Below are positions 55,805 through 64,000 of a DNA stretch of 64,000 bases, one piece after another. Position 1 is the first letter of the stretch, and every line of letters starts with the position of its first letter. The notes below the pieces were generated by a model that saw nothing but the letters and a program-made list of their open reading frames with translations, had not been told where the DNA came from and searched no databases. The translations under genes were made by a program, and so were the position numbers. Origin of the DNA: Nocardioides sp. (GTDB taxonomy: Bacteria; Actinomycetota; Actinomycetes; Propionibacteriales; Nocardioidaceae); assembly GCA_025924815.1 (NCBI GenBank), contig JAICHQ010000003.1:29390-93389 (forward strand), written 5' to 3'.

Positions 55805-56809
55805 CTAGTTCACCTCGGCGACCTGCCCGGAATCGCCGCCGCCGTCGTACGCCGCGAGGATCAGGTCGGCGGCCGCGACCGCCGTGAGCTCGCCGCCCAG
55901 CACCCGCTCGCGCACCTCGGCGCGCACCCGGCGTACGGGCTCGGAGCGGCGGAGCCGATGCTCGAGCTCGTCGCGCACCAGCTCCCAGGCGAAGTCGAGC
56001 TGCTGGTGGGAGCGCTTCCGGGCCAGCCCGTCGGCGCCGAGGCGGACACGGTGGTCCTCGATGCGCTGCCAGACGTCGTCGACCCCCGCCCCGGTGAGTC
56101 CCGAACAGGTCACGACCGCCGGAGCCCGGTCGCGACCGTGGACCATCCGCAGTGCACCGGCGAGCTCACGGGCGGCCGTCCTGGCCTCGCCCTCGCGGTC
56201 GTCGCCGCCGACGTCGTCGGCCTTGTTCACCGCGATCACGTCGGCGAGCTCGAGGATGCCGCGCTTGATGCCCTGCAGCTGGTCCCCGGTGCGGGCCAGG
56301 GTGAGGAACAAGAAGGTGTCGACCATGCCGGCCACCGTCGTCTCGGACTGGCCGACGCCGACCGTCTCGATCAGCACCACGTCGTACGCCGCGGCCTCGA
56401 GCACGAGCATCGCCTGGCTGGTGGCCCGGGCGACGCCGCCGAGGGTCCCGGCGCTGGGGCTGGCCCGGACGAAGGCGCGCTCGTCGGTTGCCAGGCGCGG
56501 CATCCGGGTCTTGTCGCCGAGCACGGAGCCACCCGTGCGCCGGCTGCTGGGATCGACCGCGAGCACCCCGACCCGGTGCCCGGCCGCGGTGAGGCGGACA
56601 CCGAGGGTCTCGATGAAGGTCGACTTCCCGACCCCGGGGACGCCGGAGATGCCCACCCGCACGGCGGGCCGGTCCGGGGCCGGCAGGGCCGCCACCAGCT
56701 CGCGCGCCTCCCGTCGGTGCTCGAGCCGGCTGGACTCGACCAGGGTGATCGCGCGGCTCACGGCCGCACGGCGGCCGGCCGCGACCTCCTCGGCGAGCCC
56801 GCCTCGCAT
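55805..56809 (-). CDS. meaB: Methylmalonyl-CoA mutase-associated GTPase MeaB
   Basis: MeaB protects methylmalonyl-CoA mutase and gates cobalamin loading. The 334-residue protein has Walker A GVPGVGKSTF, the switch region VLAVDPSSRRTGGSVLGDKTRM, VLIETVGVGQSE for Walker B and the GTP-specific NKAD. The short N-terminal helix and C-terminal helical tail are normal. Its ATG overlaps the mutB stop (TGATG), so it is made with the mutase it serves. Confidence 0.95.
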   Translation of the reverse strand: MRGGLAEEVAAGRRAAVSRAITLVESSRLEHRREARELVAALPAPDRPAVRVGISGVPGVGKSTFIETLGVRLTAAGHRVGVLAVDPSSRRTGGSVLGDKTRMPRLATDERAFVRASPSAGTLGGVARATSQAMLVLEAAAYDVVLIETVGVGQSETTVAGMVDTFLFLTLARTGDQLQGIKRGILELADVIAVNKADDVGGDDREGEARTAARELAGALRMVHGRDRAPAVVTCSGLTGAGVDDVWQRIEDHRVRLGADGLARKRSHQQLDFAWELVRDELEHRLRRSEPVRRVRAEVRERVLGGELTAVAAADLILAAYDGGGDSGQVAEVN

Positions 56810-58959
56810 CAACGGTCGAGCCGGTCGCGCAGCCGGGCGAGCAGGTCGAGCGCCGACGCGGCGATCACGGTGCCGGGCAGGAAGACCGCCGCCGCGCCCA
56901 GCCGCTCCAATGTGGCCACGTCGGCCGGCGGGATCACCCCTCCGACCACGACCATGATGTCGTCCCGACCGTGGTCGGCCAGCGCCTTCTGCAGCGCCGG
57001 CACCAGCTTGAGGTGGCCGGCGGCCAGGCTGCTCACGCCGACGATGTGCACGTCGGCGTCCACCGCCTGCTGGGCGACCTCCTCCGGCGTGGAGAACAGC
57101 GGCCCCACGTCGACGTCGAAGCCCATGTCGGCGAACGCGCTGACGATCACCTTCTGCCCGCGGTCGTGTCCGTCCTGGCCCATCTTGGCGACCAGGATCC
57201 GCGGCCGGCGACCCTCGGCCTCCTCGAACGCCGCGGTCGCGTCGAGCACCTCCTGGACGAGCGCGTCGCCGGCGGTGCCCGCCTCGTCCCTGAACACACC
57301 CGAGATCGTACGGATCTGCGCCTGGTGCCGGCCCCAGACCTTCTCCAGGGCACCACTGATCTCGCCGACGGTCGCCTTGGCCCGGGCGGCGTCCACAGCC
57401 AGGGCGAGCAGGTTGGCGTCGGACTCCGCGGCCCCGGTCAGGGCGTCGAGAGTACGACGTACCTCGTCGTCGTCGCGCTCGGCGCGCAGCCGCTCGAGCT
57501 GGGCGATCTGGCGGCGGTAGACGTCGTCGTTGTCCACCCGGCGTACCTCGAGCGGCTCCTCGTCGGCCGGCCGGTAGGCGTTGACGCCGATCACGGCCTG
57601 GGCTCCGGAGTCGATCCGGGCCTGGGTGCGTGCGGCGGCCTCCTCGATGCGCAGCTTGGGGATCCCCTGCTCGATGGCCCTCGACATGCCGCCGGCGCGT
57701 TCCACCTCGGTGATGTGGGCCCAGGCGCGCTCGGCGAGATCGTGGGTCAGCCGCTCGACGTAGTAGCTGCCGGCCCACGGGTCGATGGTCCGGGTGGTCC
57801 CGCTCTCCTGCTGCAGCAGCAGCTGGGTGTTGCGCGCGATCCGGGCACTGAAGTCGCTGGGCAGCGCGATCGCCTCGTCGAGGGCGTTGGTGTGCAGGCT
57901 CTGGGTGTGCCCCTGGGTCGCCGCCATCGCCTCGATGCAGGTGCGCCCGACGTTGTTGAAGACGTCCTGCGCGGTCAGGCTCCAGCCGCTGGTCTGGCAG
58001 TGGGTCCGCAGGCTCAGGCTCTTGGGGTTCGCCGGCGCGAAGTCGCGCACCAGCCGGGCCCAGAGGGCCCGGGCCGCCCGGAGCTTGGCGACCTCCATGA
58101 AGAAGTTCATCCCGATGCCGAAGAAGAAGCTCAGCCGCGGGGCGAACCGGTCGATGTCCAACCCGGCGGCCACGCCGGTGCGGAGGTACTCGACCCCGTC
58201 GGCGAGGGTGTACGCGAGCTCGAGGTCGGCGGTGGCCCCCGCTTCCTGCATGTGGTAGCCGGAGATCGAGATCGAGTTGAACCTCGGCATGCGCTCGGCG
58301 GTGTAGCTGAAGATGTCGCCGACGATCCGCATGCTCGGCGCCGGCGGATAGATGTAGGTGTTGCGGACCATGAACTCCTTGAGGATGTCGTTCTGGATGG
58401 TCCCCGTGAGCTGCTCGGGCTTGACGCCCTGCTCCTCGGCCGCCGCGATGTAGAGCGCCATGATCGGCAGCACGGCGCCGTTCATGGTCATGCTCACCGA
58501 CATCCGGTCCAGCGGGATGCCGGCGAAGAGCGTGCGCGCGTCGTAGATCGAGTCGATCGCCACGCCCGCCATCCCGACGTCGCCGCGCACCCGCGGGTGG
58601 TCGGAGTCGTAGCCGCGGTGGGTCGCCAGGTCGAAGGCGACGCTCAGGCCCTTCTGGCCGGCCGCGAGGTTGCGCCGGTAGAAGGCGTTGGACTCCTCGG
58701 CGGTCGAGAAGCCGGCGTACTGGCGGATGGTCCACGGCTGGGTGGTGTACATCGTCGGGTAGGGCCCGCGCAGGTACGGCGTGAGGCCGGGCCAGGTGTC
58801 GAGCGCGTCGAGGCCCTCGAGGTCGGAGTCGCGGTACCTCGGCTTGATCTCGATGCCCTCGGGCGAGAGCCACGGCTCGTGCTGCTCCCCTTCGATGCGC
58901 AACGAGCTCTGGTACGGGGCGACGAGCGGCAGTCCGGCGAAGCTCTCCGGGACGGTCAT
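56809..58959 (-). CDS. mutB: Methylmalonyl-CoA mutase large (catalytic) subunit
   Basis: This adenosylcobalamin-dependent enzyme interconverts (R)-methylmalonyl-CoA and succinyl-CoA. The 716-residue protein has the catalytic TIM barrel with [71 protein letters not shown] and the [19 protein letters not shown] block. Its C-terminal B12 domain has the full base-off/His-on motif [11 protein letters not shown] and VVGGVIP. The ATG overlaps the mutA stop by 4 nt. It forms an A-B heterodimer with MutA. Confidence 0.97.
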   Translation of the reverse strand: MTVPESFAGLPLVAPYQSSLRIEGEQHEPWLSPEGIEIKPRYRDSDLEGLDALDTWPGLTPYLRGPYPTMYTTQPWTIRQYAGFSTAEESNAFYRRNLAAGQKGLSVAFDLATHRGYDSDHPRVRGDVGMAGVAIDSIYDARTLFAGIPLDRMSVSMTMNGAVLPIMALYIAAAEEQGVKPEQLTGTIQNDILKEFMVRNTYIYPPAPSMRIVGDIFSYTAERMPRFNSISISGYHMQEAGATADLELAYTLADGVEYLRTGVAAGLDIDRFAPRLSFFFGIGMNFFMEVAKLRAARALWARLVRDFAPANPKSLSLRTHCQTSGWSLTAQDVFNNVGRTCIEAMAATQGHTQSLHTNALDEAIALPSDFSARIARNTQLLLQQESGTTRTIDPWAGSYYVERLTHDLAERAWAHITEVERAGGMSRAIEQGIPKLRIEEAAARTQARIDSGAQAVIGVNAYRPADEEPLEVRRVDNDDVYRRQIAQLERLRAERDDDEVRRTLDALTGAAESDANLLALAVDAARAKATVGEISGALEKVWGRHQAQIRTISGVFRDEAGTAGDALVQEVLDATAAFEEAEGRRPRILVAKMGQDGHDRGQKVIVSAFADMGFDVDVGPLFSTPEEVAQQAVDADVHIVGVSSLAAGHLKLVPALQKALADHGRDDIMVVVGGVIPPADVATLERLGAAAVFLPGTVIAASALDLLARLRDRLDR

Positions 58960-60704
58960 CGCAGCACCTCCCGGACGCGGGTCAGGAACTGCACGGCGTC
59001 GTCACCCGGCGAGAAGTCGTCGTCCGCCCAGGAATGTTCGATCGCGCCGTTCGAGACCACGATCACCCGGCCGGCACCGGCCGTCCGGAGTCCGGCCGCC
59101 GCCTCGCTCCCCCACGCTGCGTACGCCGCGTCGGCGCCGGCTACACAGACGACGCTCTGGCCGTCGTACGCCGCGACCAGGGCCTCGACCCCGTCGGTCG
59201 CGCCCGCCACGTCGACCGCGATCCCCCCGGCTGCCAGGAGGTTGATGGCGAACCCGGCGCGGGCGGTGTGCCGGGCCACGGGGCCGAGGGTCGCCAGGAA
59301 GACGTGGGCCTCGGGCGGGTCGGCCCGCAGCGCCTCGAACGCCGACCCCCACCGGCGTACGTCGCGACCGTCGGCGGTCGAGCCCGTCGAGGCCCTCGTC
59401 GGGACGGCCTCACCCAGGACGGGGTACTCGCTGAGCCCGGTGATCGGCCGCGCCCGCGTCGCCACGTCGCGCTCGCGCCGGGCGACGACCTCGTCGATCC
59501 GCGTTCGGAGCGACCCGTCGTCCACGACCGCCAGGATGCCGCCCGCCGCCTCGATCCGCTGCAGCTCCGCCCACGCGGCCTCGGCCAGGTCGTCGGTCAG
59601 CTGCTCGACCGCATAGGACCCACCCGCGGGGTCGGCCACCGCGGCGACGTGCGACTCCGCGATCAGCAGCGACGAGACGTTGCGCGCGATCCGGCGGCCG
59701 AAGTCGTCCGGCTCGCCCAGAGGGCTGTCGAACGGCACCACGGTCACGGCGTCGGCCCCGCCCACACCGGCCGCGAACGCGGCGACCGTGCCCCGCAGCA
59801 TGTTCACCCACGGGTCGTAGGCACTGAGCATCGGACGGCTGGTCACGACGTGCTGGCGCTGGGCACCCACCTGGGCGAGATCGGGCGACGCCGGCTCGCA
59901 CAGCGCCACGATCCGGGCCCAGCACCCGCGAGCCGCCCGGAGCTTGGCGAGGGTGACGAGCTGCTCGTCGGTCGCTGCGTAGCGGAACTCCAGGACGGCC
60001 AGCGCATCGTCGAGCTCGACGCCGGCGCCGGTGAGCAGCCGGAGGTACGCCGCGCCGGCGGCCAGGCTGTAGCCCACCTCCTGGGCCTCCGACGCACCCA
60101 GGTCGTGGACGACGGTCGCGTCCACGACGAGGCCACGGATGCCGTTCGCTCGTGCCAGGCGCGCCACCTCGACGACCTCCTCGTCGCCGACGATGCCGGT
60201 GTCGCCCCGCAGCCTGGCGGCCAGTGGGTCGACCCCGACGTTGGTGGCGGGGTGCAGCGTCGTGCCGCGGTCCGCGGCGAGCGCGAGAAGGGTCCGCGCG
60301 TGTGCCGCCGTCCCCGACTCGAGCACGACCGGCGCCAGGTCGAGCAGCACGCCCTCGAGCGCGGCGGCCAGGTCGTCGGTGTCGATCCAGAGCGAGGTCG
60401 CGCCGTTCTCGAGGTCGTGCAGTGCGGCTGCGTTGTCGCCGGTGTTCTGGGTGCGGACGTCCCAGGGGCCGTTGCGCCCGGGCCGCACCGCACCGTGGGG
60501 ACCTGGCACGCCGAGCGGCGGGATCTCGACGCCGTCGTACGTCGTGCACGTCAGCGCCGCCCAGACGCCGTCGTCCGGGTCGTCGCCCGACAGGCGACCC
60601 GCCTTCCGGAGGACGGCGGCCGCCGCCTCCTCCCAGTCGGCGCGGGACGCGTCGTCCTCGGGTCCGGCCAGGCGCAGCTCGCCCGGCGCGGGCTGGTGGG
60701 TCAT
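58956..60704 (-). CDS. mutA: Methylmalonyl-CoA mutase small (structural) subunit
   Basis: The partner of MutB, 582 residues, with the same fold but no catalysis. It keeps barrel sequences such as [19 protein letters not shown] and [21 protein letters not shown]. Its C-terminal domain lacks the cobalamin DxHxxG motif: the equivalent region reads [17 protein letters not shown]. That is normal for the small subunit. The ATG at 60704 has TAACCT 7 nt upstream, so the mutA-mutB-meaB operon is probably leaderless. Confidence 0.94.
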   Translation of the reverse strand: MTHQPAPGELRLAGPEDDASRADWEEAAAAVLRKAGRLSGDDPDDGVWAALTCTTYDGVEIPPLGVPGPHGAVRPGRNGPWDVRTQNTGDNAAALHDLENGATSLWIDTDDLAAALEGVLLDLAPVVLESGTAAHARTLLALAADRGTTLHPATNVGVDPLAARLRGDTGIVGDEEVVEVARLARANGIRGLVVDATVVHDLGASEAQEVGYSLAAGAAYLRLLTGAGVELDDALAVLEFRYAATDEQLVTLAKLRAARGCWARIVALCEPASPDLAQVGAQRQHVVTSRPMLSAYDPWVNMLRGTVAAFAAGVGGADAVTVVPFDSPLGEPDDFGRRIARNVSSLLIAESHVAAVADPAGGSYAVEQLTDDLAEAAWAELQRIEAAGGILAVVDDGSLRTRIDEVVARRERDVATRARPITGLSEYPVLGEAVPTRASTGSTADGRDVRRWGSAFEALRADPPEAHVFLATLGPVARHTARAGFAINLLAAGGIAVDVAGATDGVEALVAAYDGQSVVCVAGADAAYAAWGSEAAAGLRTAGAGRVIVVSNGAIEHSWADDDFSPGDDAVQFLTRVREVLR

Positions 60705-60711
60705 GCCCGCA

Positions 60712-60717
60712 AGGTTA
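60712..60717 (-). promoter_or_regulatory. -10 element of mutA-mutB-meaB
   Basis: TAACCT on the minus strand ends 7 nt before the ATG at 60704. It is the only visible promoter for the three-gene operon. Confidence 0.5.
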
Positions 60718-60772
60718 GGAGCGGGCGGCGAGGACGGGCCACCCGGTGTGAACAATCCGACCTCGCCCCAGG

Positions 60773-60844
60773 CTTCTAACTGATAATTTTCTTGACGTTA
60801 GAAGTTCCTCGGTATCTAATGGAGATGTAAATCTCCGTTAGAAG
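60773..60844 (+). promoter_or_regulatory. AT-rich regulatory patch upstream of the patatin-like gene (promoter plus three 8-bp boxes)
   Basis: This patch is markedly AT-richer than its surroundings. It has a promoter, TTGACG (60792-60797) and TCTAAT (60815-60820) with a 17-bp spacer. The 8-mer GTTAGAAG occurs at 60797-60804 and 60837-60844, and inverted as CTTCTAAC at 60773-60780. GGAGAT-GTAA-ATCTCC (60821-60836) forms a 6-bp hairpin in the leader. The boxes bracket the promoter and are probable regulator sites. Confidence 0.6.
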
Positions 60845-60854
60845 GGTCGTCGAC

Positions 60855-60908
60855 ATGACCGACTCCATCACTCTGGCGCGGATCGCCCCGGCGTACCCGC
60901 GGCGTTGA
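60855..60908 (+). CDS. Possible 17-residue leader peptide upstream of the patatin-like gene
   Basis: An ATG at 60855 opens a 17-codon frame (MTDSITLARIAPAYPRR) that ends 15 bp before the patatin-like ATG. It has a weak Shine-Dalgarno (GAAGGG, 8 nt). It lies downstream of a good promoter and hairpin, where a regulatory uORF would be expected. Evidence for translation is only positional. Confidence 0.3.
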   Translation: MTDSITLARIAPAYPRR

Positions 60909-60923
60909 CCCCGGGAGGCCACG

Positions 60924-61790
60924 ATGACCACAGCCTTCGTGCTCTCGGGCGGCGGCGCACTCGGCGCCGTCCAGGTGGGGATGATGCAGGCCGCGCTGCG
61001 ACACGGGCTCCGGCCGGACCTCCTGGTGGGGTCGTCGGCCGGCGCCCTCAACGCCGCCTACATCGCGGGCGTCGGCTTCGACCGGCGGACCCTGGCCGAC
61101 CTGGCCGAGATCTGGCAGGGGCTCCGTCGCCAGGACGTGTTTCCCTTCTCCCCCCAGCGGCAGGTGCTCGCGCTGTCCGGCCTGCGGCCCTCCCTCTGCT
61201 CGCCGTCCGGCCTGAGCACGGTCATCGACCGCCACCTGACGTACACCGACCTCTCCGAGGCCTTGATCCCGGTCCACGTGGTCGCGACCGACGTCCTCTC
61301 CGGGACCGAGGTCGTGCTCTCCAGGGGTGACGCTCGGCGAGCCGTCCTCGCCTCCGCGGCGATCCCCGGGATCCTGCCCCCGGTCGAGGTGGACGGGCGG
61401 CTGCTGTTCGACGGCGCGATCGCCGACCACGCCCCGCTCACGCAGGCCGCGGAGCTGGGCGCCGACCGCATCGTCGTCCTGCCGACCGGGGTGGCGTGCG
61501 CGCTGAAAGCGGCACCACGCTCGGCCGTCGGGAGCGCCGTCCACGCACTCACGCTGCTGCTGCACCAGCGTCTGGTCCTCGATGTGATGGCGTTGACGGG
61601 CCGGGTCGACCTGGTGGTCCTGCCGCCGCTGTGCCCGGTCACGACGTCGGCCACCGACTTCCGCTGGGCCCGGTCCCTGATCGCTCGCGCCGCCGCCGCC
61701 ACCGATGCCTGGCTCGCCGCCGGCGAGCACCTGCAGGGCGACCCGGCCCGCGCCCTGGGCATGCACCGGCACGAGGACCGCGCCGCCTGA
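60924..61790 (+). CDS. Patatin-like phospholipase
   Basis: A 288-residue lipid acyl hydrolase. FVLSGGGALGAVQVGM provides the GGGxxG oxyanion hole (residues 9-14). VGSSAGALNA has the nucleophile Ser38 in GSSAG. LLFDGAIADHAPL has the DGA catalytic Asp. There is no signal peptide or membrane helix. The ATG at 60924 follows GGGAGG at about 6 nt. It likely cleaves membrane or storage lipid esters; the substrate is not known. The AT-rich promoter with three boxes suggests tight control. Confidence 0.92.
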   Translation: MTTAFVLSGGGALGAVQVGMMQAALRHGLRPDLLVGSSAGALNAAYIAGVGFDRRTLADLAEIWQGLRRQDVFPFSPQRQVLALSGLRPSLCSPSGLSTVIDRHLTYTDLSEALIPVHVVATDVLSGTEVVLSRGDARRAVLASAAIPGILPPVEVDGRLLFDGAIADHAPLTQAAELGADRIVVLPTGVACALKAAPRSAVGSAVHALTLLLHQRLVLDVMALTGRVDLVVLPPLCPVTTSATDFRWARSLIARAAAATDAWLAAGEHLQGDPARALGMHRHEDRAA

Positions 61791-61875
61791 GGCCGGGTCC
61801 GACCTGAGGTCGGGCGGCATCGTTTCCGGCAGTTCTGTCCGGGCGGACGCCGCGGCGGTGGCACCATCGGACCTT

Positions 61876-62163
61876 GTGATGGTGATGGGTCTGGGCCACG
61901 TGCTCGGCACGGACGGCCGCGCCTGGTACGACTTCTGGTCCGGCTTCGGCGCCGACATCGGCGGCCTGGCGTTCCTCGGGGCCGGGATCGGGCTCTACCG
62001 CAAGCACAACTGCCACGTGCACGGCTGCTGGCGGATTGCCAAGCAGCAAGTGCTGGGCACCAGCTGGGTCGTGTGTCATCACCACCACCCCGAGGGCCGG
62101 CCGACCGCGGAACGGGTCGCCGAGGTGCACGCCACCATCCGGGCGACGGGTCACCCGACGTAA
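61876..62163 (+). CDS. Cys/His-rich small protein with one membrane segment
   Basis: A 95-residue protein. An N-terminal hydrophobic segment (WYDFWSGFGADIGGLAFLGAGIGLY) is followed by a soluble part rich in Cys and His: HNCHVHGCWRIAKQQ and WVVCHHHHPEGRPTAE. The spacing of Cys and His residues could bind one zinc or other metal. Similar small proteins occur in actinobacteria and their phages, and no function is known to me. The start may be the GTG at 61876 or the ATGs just after. Confidence 0.6.
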   Translation: MMVMGLGHVLGTDGRAWYDFWSGFGADIGGLAFLGAGIGLYRKHNCHVHGCWRIAKQQVLGTSWVVCHHHHPEGRPTAERVAEVHATIRATGHPT

Positions 62164-62211
62164 TTTCCATGCGGGACCGCATATGTTCTCCGCCACCGGG
62201 TATCGGAGGGG

Positions 62212-63582
62212 ATGTCCGTCTCGTTCGTCAAGGAGATGCGAAGCAGCGGCAACGGCCTCCTGGTCCGGATCTCCGCCATCGCCGCCATCGGCGGCCTGCT
62301 GTTCGGCTACGACACCGGGGTGATCTCCGGTGCCCTGCTCTTCATCAAGACCGACCTGCACGCCGGCACCTTCGAGCAGCAGGCCATCGTGGCCGCCGTC
62401 CTGCTCGGCGCCATGTGCGGGGCGCTGCTGTCGGGATACCTCGCCGACCGGATCAGCCGGAAGTGGACCAAGGTTCTCTCGGGATGCGTGTACGTCATCG
62501 GCGCCCTGGGCTGTGCCTTCTCGCTGACCGCTCCGATGCTGATCGGGTTCCGCTTCCTGCTCGGGATCTCGGTGGGCACGGCGTCGTTCGTCGCGCCGCT
62601 GTACATCTCGGAGGTCTCCCCGCCACGCGTCCGCGGCGGCCTGGTGTCGTTCAACCAGCTGGCGATCACGTCGGGGATCCTGCTCGCCTACATCGTCAAC
62701 TTCGCCTTCCAGGGCTTCCCCGACGAGTGGCGCTGGATGCTCGGCGTCGCTGCACTTCCGGGCGCGGCACTGGCGATCGGGATGCTCACCGTCCCGCGCA
62801 CCCCCCGCTGGCTGGTCATGCACCATCACGACGACCACGCCCGCGAGGTGCTCGAGCAGCTGCGGGACGGTGACGACGAGGCCGACATCGACGGCGAGCT
62901 GGACGACATCGAGGAGGCGAACCAGAACGAGCAGAACACCCACGTCCGGGCCCTGTTCTCCGGCCGGCTGCGGCCCCTGCTGCTCGTGGGCATCGCCCTG
63001 GCCGTCGCCCAGCAGTTCGTCGGCGTCAACACCGTCATCTACTACGCGCCGACGATCCTGTCCGACACCGGCCTGGGCAACTCGGCCGCGCTCGCCCAGA
63101 CCGTCGCCGTCGGCGTCACCAACGTCGTGTTCACGATCGTCGCGGTGCTGCTGCTCGACCGCCTCGGCCGGCGCGCGCTGCTCCTCACCGGCACGGTGGG
63201 CCTGCCGGTCGCGCTGCTGATCCTCGGGGTCTACTTCTCCTCGGCGAGCCTCCAGGCCGACTACGGCTGGGTCGCCCTGGCCGGGCTGCTGCTCTTCATC
63301 GCCGCGTTCGCGATCGGGCTCGGGCCGGTGTTCTGGCTGATGATCTCCGAGATCTTCCCGGTGGGAGCGCGCAGCAAGGCGATGGCGGTGTGCACGATCG
63401 TGAACTGGGGCGCGAACTTCCTGGTGGCGCAGACCTTCCTGAGCCTGAGCAACGCGATCACCCGGCAGGGCGTGTTCTTCCTGTACGCCGCCCTCGCGGT
63501 GCTGTCGCTGGTGTTCTTCGCGTTCCGGGTGCCGGAGACCAAGGGGCGCCCCCTGGAGGAGATCCAGGAGGAGCTCACCTGA
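62212..63582 (+). CDS. Sugar-porter family MFS transporter
   Basis: A 456-residue 12-helix transporter of the sugar porter family. Signatures are GGLLFGYDTGVISGALLF in helix 1, the D-R-x-x-R-K loop YLADRISRKW, RFLLGISVGTASFVAPLYISEVSPPRVRGGLVSFNQL, VAQQFVGVNTVIYYAPTIL in helix 7, LLLDRLGRRALLL and PETKGRPLEEI near the end. It should import a sugar or polyol with protons. The ATG at 62212 follows GGAGGGG with a very short gap; an in-frame ATG at 62236 is an alternative. Confidence 0.94.
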   Translation: MSVSFVKEMRSSGNGLLVRISAIAAIGGLLFGYDTGVISGALLFIKTDLHAGTFEQQAIVAAVLLGAMCGALLSGYLADRISRKWTKVLSGCVYVIGALGCAFSLTAPMLIGFRFLLGISVGTASFVAPLYISEVSPPRVRGGLVSFNQLAITSGILLAYIVNFAFQGFPDEWRWMLGVAALPGAALAIGMLTVPRTPRWLVMHHHDDHAREVLEQLRDGDDEADIDGELDDIEEANQNEQNTHVRALFSGRLRPLLLVGIALAVAQQFVGVNTVIYYAPTILSDTGLGNSAALAQTVAVGVTNVVFTIVAVLLLDRLGRRALLLTGTVGLPVALLILGVYFSSASLQADYGWVALAGLLLFIAAFAIGLGPVFWLMISEIFPVGARSKAMAVCTIVNWGANFLVAQTFLSLSNAITRQGVFFLYAALAVLSLVFFAFRVPETKGRPLEEIQEELT

Positions 63583-63603
63583 GTCCCTGCCTGGGTCCGC
63601 GCC

Positions 63604-64000
63604 TCAGAGCTCGCTGCGGGACTCGCGGTCCTTGTCGCGCAGGCCGATCTTGTTGCCCAGCCACACCAGCGGGTCGTAGGTGCGGTCGACCACGCGCTCC
63701 TTCATCGGGATGATCGCGTTGTCCGTGATGTGGATGCCCTCGGGACAGACCTCGGTGCAGCACTTGGTGATGTTGCAGTAGCCGAGGCCGGCCTGCTCGC
63801 GGGTGACCTTGCGCCGGTCGACGGTGTCGAGCGGGTGCATGTCCAGCTCGGCGTACCGCAGGAAGAAGCGCGGGCCCGCGAACGCAGGCTTGTTGTCCTC
63901 GTGGTCACGGATGACGTGAAAGACGTTCTGGCACAAGAAGCACTCGATGCACTTGCGGAACTCCTGGCCGCGCTCGACGTCCTCCTGCATCATCCGGCGC
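63604..64000 (-). CDS. sdhB: Succinate dehydrogenase/fumarate reductase iron-sulphur subunit (C-terminal part; start beyond window)
   Basis: The last 131 or so residues of an SdhB-type protein; the gene continues past the window edge. The second ferredoxin-like domain has CIECFLCQNVFHVI, then YCNITKCCTEVCPEGI. Compared with the usual C-x2-C-x2-C-x3-C, the fourth position is Phe (codon TTT at 63919-63921), so one expected ligand is missing. In E. coli SdhB the matching residue (Cys159) binds the [3Fe-4S] centre. GIHITDNAIIPMKERVVDRTYDP and the basic C-terminus fit the actinobacterial form. The Cys-to-Phe change needs one base change and may be real or an error. Confidence 0.85.
   Translation of the reverse strand, partial: RRMMQEDVERGQEFRKCIECFLCQNVFHVIRDHEDNKPAFAGPRFFLRYAELDMHPLDTVDRRKVTREQAGLGYCNITKCCTEVCPEGIHITDNAIIPMKERVVDRTYDPLVWLGNKIGLRDKDRESRSEL

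Overview
This window is a gene-dense, high-GC actinobacterial chromosome segment. It is most likely from Nocardioides or another member of the Nocardioidaceae. The evidence is strong G/C bias at third codon positions, many GTG starts, TAnnnT -10 boxes only 6-8 nt before start codons (leaderless mRNAs), an actinobacterial LexA box, and gene families and order that match, from memory, the M. tuberculosis purE/purK - birA/accD5/accE5/maf/accA3 - lpdA - deoD/pmmB - add/deoA/cdd - sdh stretch. No rRNA, tRNA, CRISPR array, insertion sequence or prophage was recognised.

Layout. 1-4.5 kb (minus): purE (partial) and purK, an orphan winged-helix regulator, a class III adenylate cyclase, a PH-domain membrane protein and birA. 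4.5-6.4 kb: the acyl-CoA carboxylase genes accD5-accE, divergent from birA across 13 bp. 6.6-10.9 kb: a small hypothetical protein, a large membrane protein, a methyltransferase, maf and a GtrA-like protein. 11.0-12.5 kb: a decayed ECF sigma factor gene with a decayed Asp-box protein gene. 12.5-19.8 kb: an MFS exporter, an acyl-CoA dehydrogenase, an alpha/beta hydrolase, a DUF222-HNH gene with a perfect LexA box, a membrane protein, a methyltransferase and a GlcD-type oxidase. 19.9-23.6 kb: accA3 (biotin carboxylase-BCCP) and two PH-domain membrane proteins. 23.6-34.8 kb: a secreted FG-GAP protein, a PYROXD2-like oxidoreductase with a GcvT-like protein behind a TetR-type operator, a SpoIID-like gene broken by an amber codon, lpdA, lpd, a GGCT-fold protein and a secreted metalloprotease.

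34.9-54.5 kb is a nucleoside salvage and catabolism region. It has a BMP-type nucleoside ABC importer coupled to cdd and deoA, plus add, a uridine-kinase-like gene, pnp, a phosphopentomutase-like phosphosugar mutase, deoC, and two adjacent aldehyde dehydrogenase genes, the second lacking the catalytic half (possibly a split ALDH16). Imported nucleosides would be deaminated, phosphorolysed and isomerised to (deoxy)ribose-5-phosphate, then cleaved by DeoC to glyceraldehyde-3-phosphate and acetaldehyde for oxidation by the dehydrogenases. Interspersed are a tandem pair of secreted clan-A glycosidase-like proteins, a HEAT protein, a PH protein and a MaoC-like hydratase.

54.6-60.7 kb: an M20 amidohydrolase, then meaB-mutB-mutA (methylmalonyl-CoA mutase). 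Together with the carboxylase genes this gives the enzymes of propionyl-CoA to succinyl-CoA apart from an epimerase, which is not in the window. 60.7-64.0 kb: an AT-rich regulatory patch with three copies of an 8-bp box, a patatin-like hydrolase, a Cys/His-rich small protein, a sugar-porter MFS gene, and the 3' part of an sdhB-type gene in which a conserved iron-sulphur Cys is Phe.

The items most worth checking are the LexA-controlled DUF222-HNH gene, the catalytically incomplete ALDH partner beside deoC, the Cys-to-Phe change in SdhB, the amber-split SpoIID gene, the decayed sigma locus, the AT-rich operator cluster and a dispersed intergenic repeat.
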